Positions 61,280-64,000 of a DNA stretch of 64,000 bases are shown here, one piece after another. Location of the stretch: positions 1,984,001-2,048,000 of the forward strand of contig OY782746.1 in assembly GCA_963678095.2 (NCBI GenBank). The letters are read 5' to 3'. The stretch's first letter is position 1; each line of letters opens with the position of its first letter. This DNA is from G963678095 sp963678095. Lineage in GTDB: Bacteria; Bacillota; Negativicutes; Selenomonadales; Selenomonadaceae. The notes under the pieces were generated by a model. The model made no database searches. It had not been told where the DNA came from and saw only the letters and a list, made by a program, of their open reading frames with translations. The position numbers were made by a program, and so were the translations under genes.

Positions 61280-61867
61280 ATGAAAAAATTGATTCCGTTG
61301 GTGCTGGCACTGGTAATGATGACATTTTCCGGGGGACTGGCATCGGCTCAAGTGCCAGTGCCGGATACAATTTATAAGTGGGTACAGTCTTCCCCGCGGG
61401 CCAATTACTATTTTAATATGGAACAGCTGTGTTTTGCAGTGGATGAAAAGGGCTTTATTGACCAGAATACACTGCTGGTAGCCGTTGTAAAGACCTATGA
61501 TCCGCTGCAAATTAAGGATGTGCAGGATAAAAGACAGTGGAAGATGCTGAATATGGATGGCTACGATGATCTTGCCGGAGCGGCGGAATATGCGCGGATT
61601 GATCTGGCGAAGCAGACCGTTACGATCACTGAGGCGGCAGATCTCGATTCCACAGGAACGGCGCTGGAGACAACCTATCCCAATCGGACCTGCGATCTGA
61701 AAACGATGTCTGATAAGAGTCTGGATCGGATTTTTTTTGGAACGGTTATCGATTATGTAAAGCAGCATAAAGAGGAAGTCATACAGCATACAAAGGGCAA
61801 GGTGAAACCTGAGGACCTTGTACATAAGAATGATGACGGAAAGAAAAAGAAAAACAATAAGAAATAA
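61280..61867 (+). CDS. secreted hypothetical protein
   Basis: 195 residues from the second ATG (61280): GAGGAGG lies 7 bases before it and only 1 base before the first ATG at 61274. A signal peptide is clear (KKLIPLVLALVMMTFSGGLASA, cut after ASA). The mature part has an ordinary globular pattern (RANYYFNMEQLCFAVDEKG) and a Lys/Asn-rich tail ending in KKKKNNKK. Similar small secreted proteins occur in Negativicutes but I cannot name a function. Terminator at 61871-61892. Confidence 0.75.
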   Translation: MKKLIPLVLALVMMTFSGGLASAQVPVPDTIYKWVQSSPRANYYFNMEQLCFAVDEKGFIDQNTLLVAVVKTYDPLQIKDVQDKRQWKMLNMDGYDDLAGAAEYARIDLAKQTVTITEAADLDSTGTALETTYPNRTCDLKTMSDKSLDRIFFGTVIDYVKQHKEEVIQHTKGKVKPEDLVHKNDDGKKKKNNKK

Positions 61868-61870
61868 TAA

Positions 61871-61892
61871 AATGCCGCCATTCGGCGGCATT
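61871..61892 (+). terminator. terminator of the secreted protein gene
   Basis: AATGCCGCC / GGCGGCATT with loop ATTC. The T run after it is short. Confidence 0.65.
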
Positions 61893-61936
61893 ATCGGTTT
61901 TGCAATGTTGTGACGGTCTGGGAAAGGAGCCTTGCT

Positions 61937-62971
61937 ATGGATAAACGAAAATTGATTGAGCGTGCGGCGCGGGAACATCATCTTTCCCGGGAGGAGATCG
62001 TCTGTCTGCTGGAAGCGGTTGAATGTGAAGAAGAACTGGCGGCTGCCGCCGATTCCGTTCGCCGTGCTTTTGTCGGAGATGGAGTTCACCTTCGGGGACT
62101 GATCGAATTTTCGAATATTTGCCGGCAAAACTGCCTGTACTGTGGCCTGCGGCGTAATAATAAAAAAATTGAACGCTATCGTCTGTCGATAGCAGAAATT
62201 TTGGCCTTTGCTGCCAAGGCCAAAGACTGTGGTTATCGGACGGTAGTACTGCAGTCTGGCGAAGATAGCTGGTTTACGACTGAAATTATGGTGCAGCTTT
62301 TGCAGGAAATAAAGGCTATGGGGCTGGCAATCACCCTGAGCATCGGTGAGAAAAGCTATGAAGAATACAAGGCTTACAAGGTGGCTGGAGCGGACCGGTA
62401 CCTGCTGCGGATTGAGACGACGGACAAGGCGCTTTATGAACGGCTTGACCCGGGAATGAGCTTTGAGAACCGGTATCGTTGCCTGCGGGATTTAAAATCA
62501 CTTGGCTATGAGGTGGGGACAGGTTCACTGGTGGGGTTGCCGGGGCAGACGCTGGCATCACTGGCGGATGATCTGTTATTTTTTCAGCGGATGGATGCAG
62601 ATATGGTCGGCATCGGCCCGTTTATTCCGAATGCGGATACACCCCTGGGAACCGCTGCTGGCGGGGAATTTCACCTCACTCGGCGTTTTGTTTCCTTGCT
62701 GCGCTTGTTATTGCCCGAGGCAAATATTCCGGCCACGACGGCAATGGAATCACTGCAGCCGGATGCCCGCATGATCACGCTGCGTTCGGGAGCCAATGTG
62801 GTGATGCCAAATGCAACAGAGGGAGAGTACCGGCGCAAGTATGCTCTATATCCAGGGAAAATTTGCATCGAGGATACTCCGGAAAAATGCCGGGGCTGTA
62901 TCGGCGGTAAGATCACGGCGATTGGGCGCCATATAGCGGAGGATTATGGTTTTCGCCAACGGCGGCAATAA
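61937..62971 (+). CDS. hydE: [FeFe]-hydrogenase maturase HydE
   Basis: 344 residues, radical SAM enzyme. The cluster motif C-x3-C-x2-C is in ICRQNCLYCGL, and the barrel follows with VVLQSGEDSW, RIETTD and GSLVGLPGQTL. A C-terminal CRGCIG may ligate the accessory cluster seen in some HydE. HydE works with HydF and HydG to build the H-cluster of [FeFe]-hydrogenase. Start 61937 follows AAAGGAG. hydF and hydG are not in the window. Confidence 0.93.
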   Translation: MDKRKLIERAAREHHLSREEIVCLLEAVECEEELAAAADSVRRAFVGDGVHLRGLIEFSNICRQNCLYCGLRRNNKKIERYRLSIAEILAFAAKAKDCGYRTVVLQSGEDSWFTTEIMVQLLQEIKAMGLAITLSIGEKSYEEYKAYKVAGADRYLLRIETTDKALYERLDPGMSFENRYRCLRDLKSLGYEVGTGSLVGLPGQTLASLADDLLFFQRMDADMVGIGPFIPNADTPLGTAAGGEFHLTRRFVSLLRLLLPEANIPATTAMESLQPDARMITLRSGANVVMPNATEGEYRRKYALYPGKICIEDTPEKCRGCIGGKITAIGRHIAEDYGFRQRRQ

Positions 62972-62973
62972 AA

Positions 62974-63006
62974 AAGGCAGACGTTCCTTGGGGGGATGTC
63001 TGCCTT
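62974..63006. terminator. bidirectional terminator
   Basis: AAGGCAGAC / GTCTGCCTT stem around a GT-rich loop, between hydE and the convergent mgsA. Confidence 0.8.
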
Positions 63007-63012
63007 CGTTTA

Positions 63013-63408
63013 TTATTTAGCGGCATTAGCCTCATCGTGCTTAGTCGAAACGTACTTGAGCATAATATGAGCACTTTTCCGATTTGTGGCCAGCGGGATG
63101 TTGTGAACATCGCAGATGCGCAGCAACGCATTGATATCCGGTTCATGAGGCTGCGAGGTCAGCGGATCGCGAAGAAATATCACAAAGTCGACCTTCTCAG
63201 TAGCGATCAAGGCGCCAATCTGCTGGTCGCCGCCGAGCGGACCCGACATCATTGTCTCAACATCAAGACCAAAGTTCTCTTTGATCAGCGTTCCCGTGGT
63301 GCGGGTAGCGATGAGATGATATTTTCCCAGCAAATCCTGATGATTATTGACAAAGTCGATCATTTCATCCTTTTTTTTATCATGGGCAATCAAGGCAATG
63401 GTTTTCAT
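63013..63408 (-). CDS. mgsA: methylglyoxal synthase
   Basis: 131 residues. It converts dihydroxyacetone phosphate to methylglyoxal and phosphate. Family marks present: ALIAHDKKKDEMI at the N-terminus, TGTTG-like TRTTGTLI phosphate loop, SGPLGGDQQIG with the catalytic Asp region, and FLRDPLTSQPHEPD. Full length for the family. AGGTGTTC precedes ATG. Monocistronic. Confidence 0.96.
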   Translation of the reverse strand: MKTIALIAHDKKKDEMIDFVNNHQDLLGKYHLIATRTTGTLIKENFGLDVETMMSGPLGGDQQIGALIATEKVDFVIFLRDPLTSQPHEPDINALLRICDVHNIPLATNRKSAHIMLKYVSTKHDEANAAK

Positions 63409-63580
63409 TTGAACACCTACTTTTCGTTAATTATAGTTCTACTTACAGTATATTCTTTTTCAGGAAAATGGTAAATAGCGGAACCTTGTTAATTTTTTAT
63501 TAAATTTTGTTCATTAGCATGATGTTGTTGCATAGGACATATTGCTTATGCTAGAATGTAAAAAATGAGGTGAAGATGCA

Positions 63581-64000
63581 TTGGCAAGAAAAGCAAGGGA
63601 AAAAAGCACGACGGGAATTTATCATATCATCATTCGTGGACTCGATATGCAGCCTGTACTCGAGGAGCCGGAAGATAAGAGCGAATTTTTGAACCTGCTC
63701 AATTATTACAGAGCAAAGTGCGGCTATGAGGTATACGGGTATCTGCTGCTGGACGATCATATACATATTGTAATCAAAGAGGGCGAAAAAAGCATCGGCA
63801 ATGTTATGAAATGTATCGGGGTCAAGTATGTTGCCTGGTATAATGCCAGACATGCGCGTGAGGGCAGACTGTTTCATGATCGCTTCAAGAGTGAGCCGGT
63901 CGAAGAGGATGCCTATCTGCAGACGGTGCTGCGGTTTATTCATCAGGAACCGGTGCGTCTGGGCTTGGCTACAGAAGTCGGCCGTTATGATTGGAGTAGC
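63581..64000 (+). CDS. REP-associated tyrosine (Y1) transposase-like protein, cut by window edge
   Basis: 140 codons are visible. TTG 63581 follows GAGGTGA; the product starts ARKAREKSTTGIYHIIIRG, the usual Y1_Tnp opening. The HUH motif of the family is in LLLDDHIHIVI and the segment GRLFHDRFKSEPVE carries the post-motif region typical of REP-associated transposases. The C-terminus is off the right edge. No flanking REP sequences are seen in the part available. Confidence 0.85.
   Translation, partial: MARKAREKSTTGIYHIIIRGLDMQPVLEEPEDKSEFLNLLNYYRAKCGYEVYGYLLLDDHIHIVIKEGEKSIGNVMKCIGVKYVAWYNARHAREGRLFHDRFKSEPVEEDAYLQTVLRFIHQEPVRLGLATEVGRYDWSS

Noticed and set aside
61202..62128. 308-codon minus-strand frame opposite the secreted protein and hydE start
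   Set aside because: Spans two well-supported plus-strand genes and a terminator; shadow frame.
1..64000. CRISPR array
   Set aside because: No regularly spaced direct repeats with unique spacers were seen; the only multi-copy arrays are tRNA-derived ends and the 8-bp operator repeats.

Overview
The window looks like chromosome of an anaerobic, low-to-mid GC Firmicute. A member of the Negativicutes (Sporomusa/Pelosinus-like) is my best guess. This rests on gene content (HydE for [FeFe]-hydrogenase maturation, an S-box-controlled metA, mgsA, two bacteriohemerythrin genes of which one is a remnant, many c-di-GMP proteins) and on gene style, not on any marker gene, so the taxonomy is inference.

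Layout. Positions 1-3.8 kb are ordinary chromosome: hemerythrin, an ECF-like S component, a cold-shock protein, a LysR regulator and tadA, ending in an intact tRNA-Ser(CGA). From 3.8 to 9.8 kb lies a small island bounded by an exact 112-bp direct repeat of the tRNA-Ser 3' half plus its terminator. It carries a PAS/degenerate-GGDEF and EAL-HDOD pair, a frameshifted TadG-like gene, a truncated DUF932 gene, a C-terminal integrase remnant and a zeta-type toxin-antitoxin pair. From 10 to 16.5 kb is chromosome again: an NAD(P)-binding protein with an Rrf2 regulator, a four-histidine membrane cytochrome b-like protein, divergent deoR-like/deoC, and fabF with an AraC regulator.

From 16.8 to 57.5 kb is a tandem array of two elements at tRNA-Thr(CGT). 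The intact tRNA is at 57.4 kb on the minus strand. A 91-bp copy of its 3' end plus terminator recurs at 33.1 kb and 16.8 kb. The distal element (16.8-33.2 kb) has no integrase and carries an arsenic-type cluster: two UPF0718/ArsP-like permeases, two ArsR regulators plus a dead third, two thioredoxin-like proteins, ArsA, ArsD, a HesB-like protein, a TauE permease, a C39-like protein and a CoA-disulfide-reductase/rhodanese fusion. A Fic protein, a ParE-type toxin-antitoxin pair and several broken insertion sequences follow. The proximal element (33.1-57.5 kb) is an integrative mobilizable element with a tyrosine integrase, MobF relaxase, coupling protein and replication-type gene but no type IV secretion genes. 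Its cargo is defence: a type I restriction system with an additional half-size specificity gene, an AvcD-like P-loop/dCMP-deaminase fusion, and a 1583-residue STAND-type ATPase with a predicted QxK nuclease domain placed between the integrase and the attachment site.

From 57.5 to 64 kb is chromosome: a membrane PAS-GGDEF cyclase, a hemolysin III-like protein, SAM riboswitch-metA, a secreted protein, hydE, mgsA, and the start of a Y1 (REP-associated) transposase cut by the window edge.

The most novel signals are the large STAND protein, the deaminase fusion with a possible small RNA in front, the tandem tRNA attachment arrays (including degenerate tRNA-Ser remnants inside the arsenic element), the unusual arsenic cluster with a tiny Cys-rich peptide gene, and the long perfect dyads at the control regions of the mobile element.
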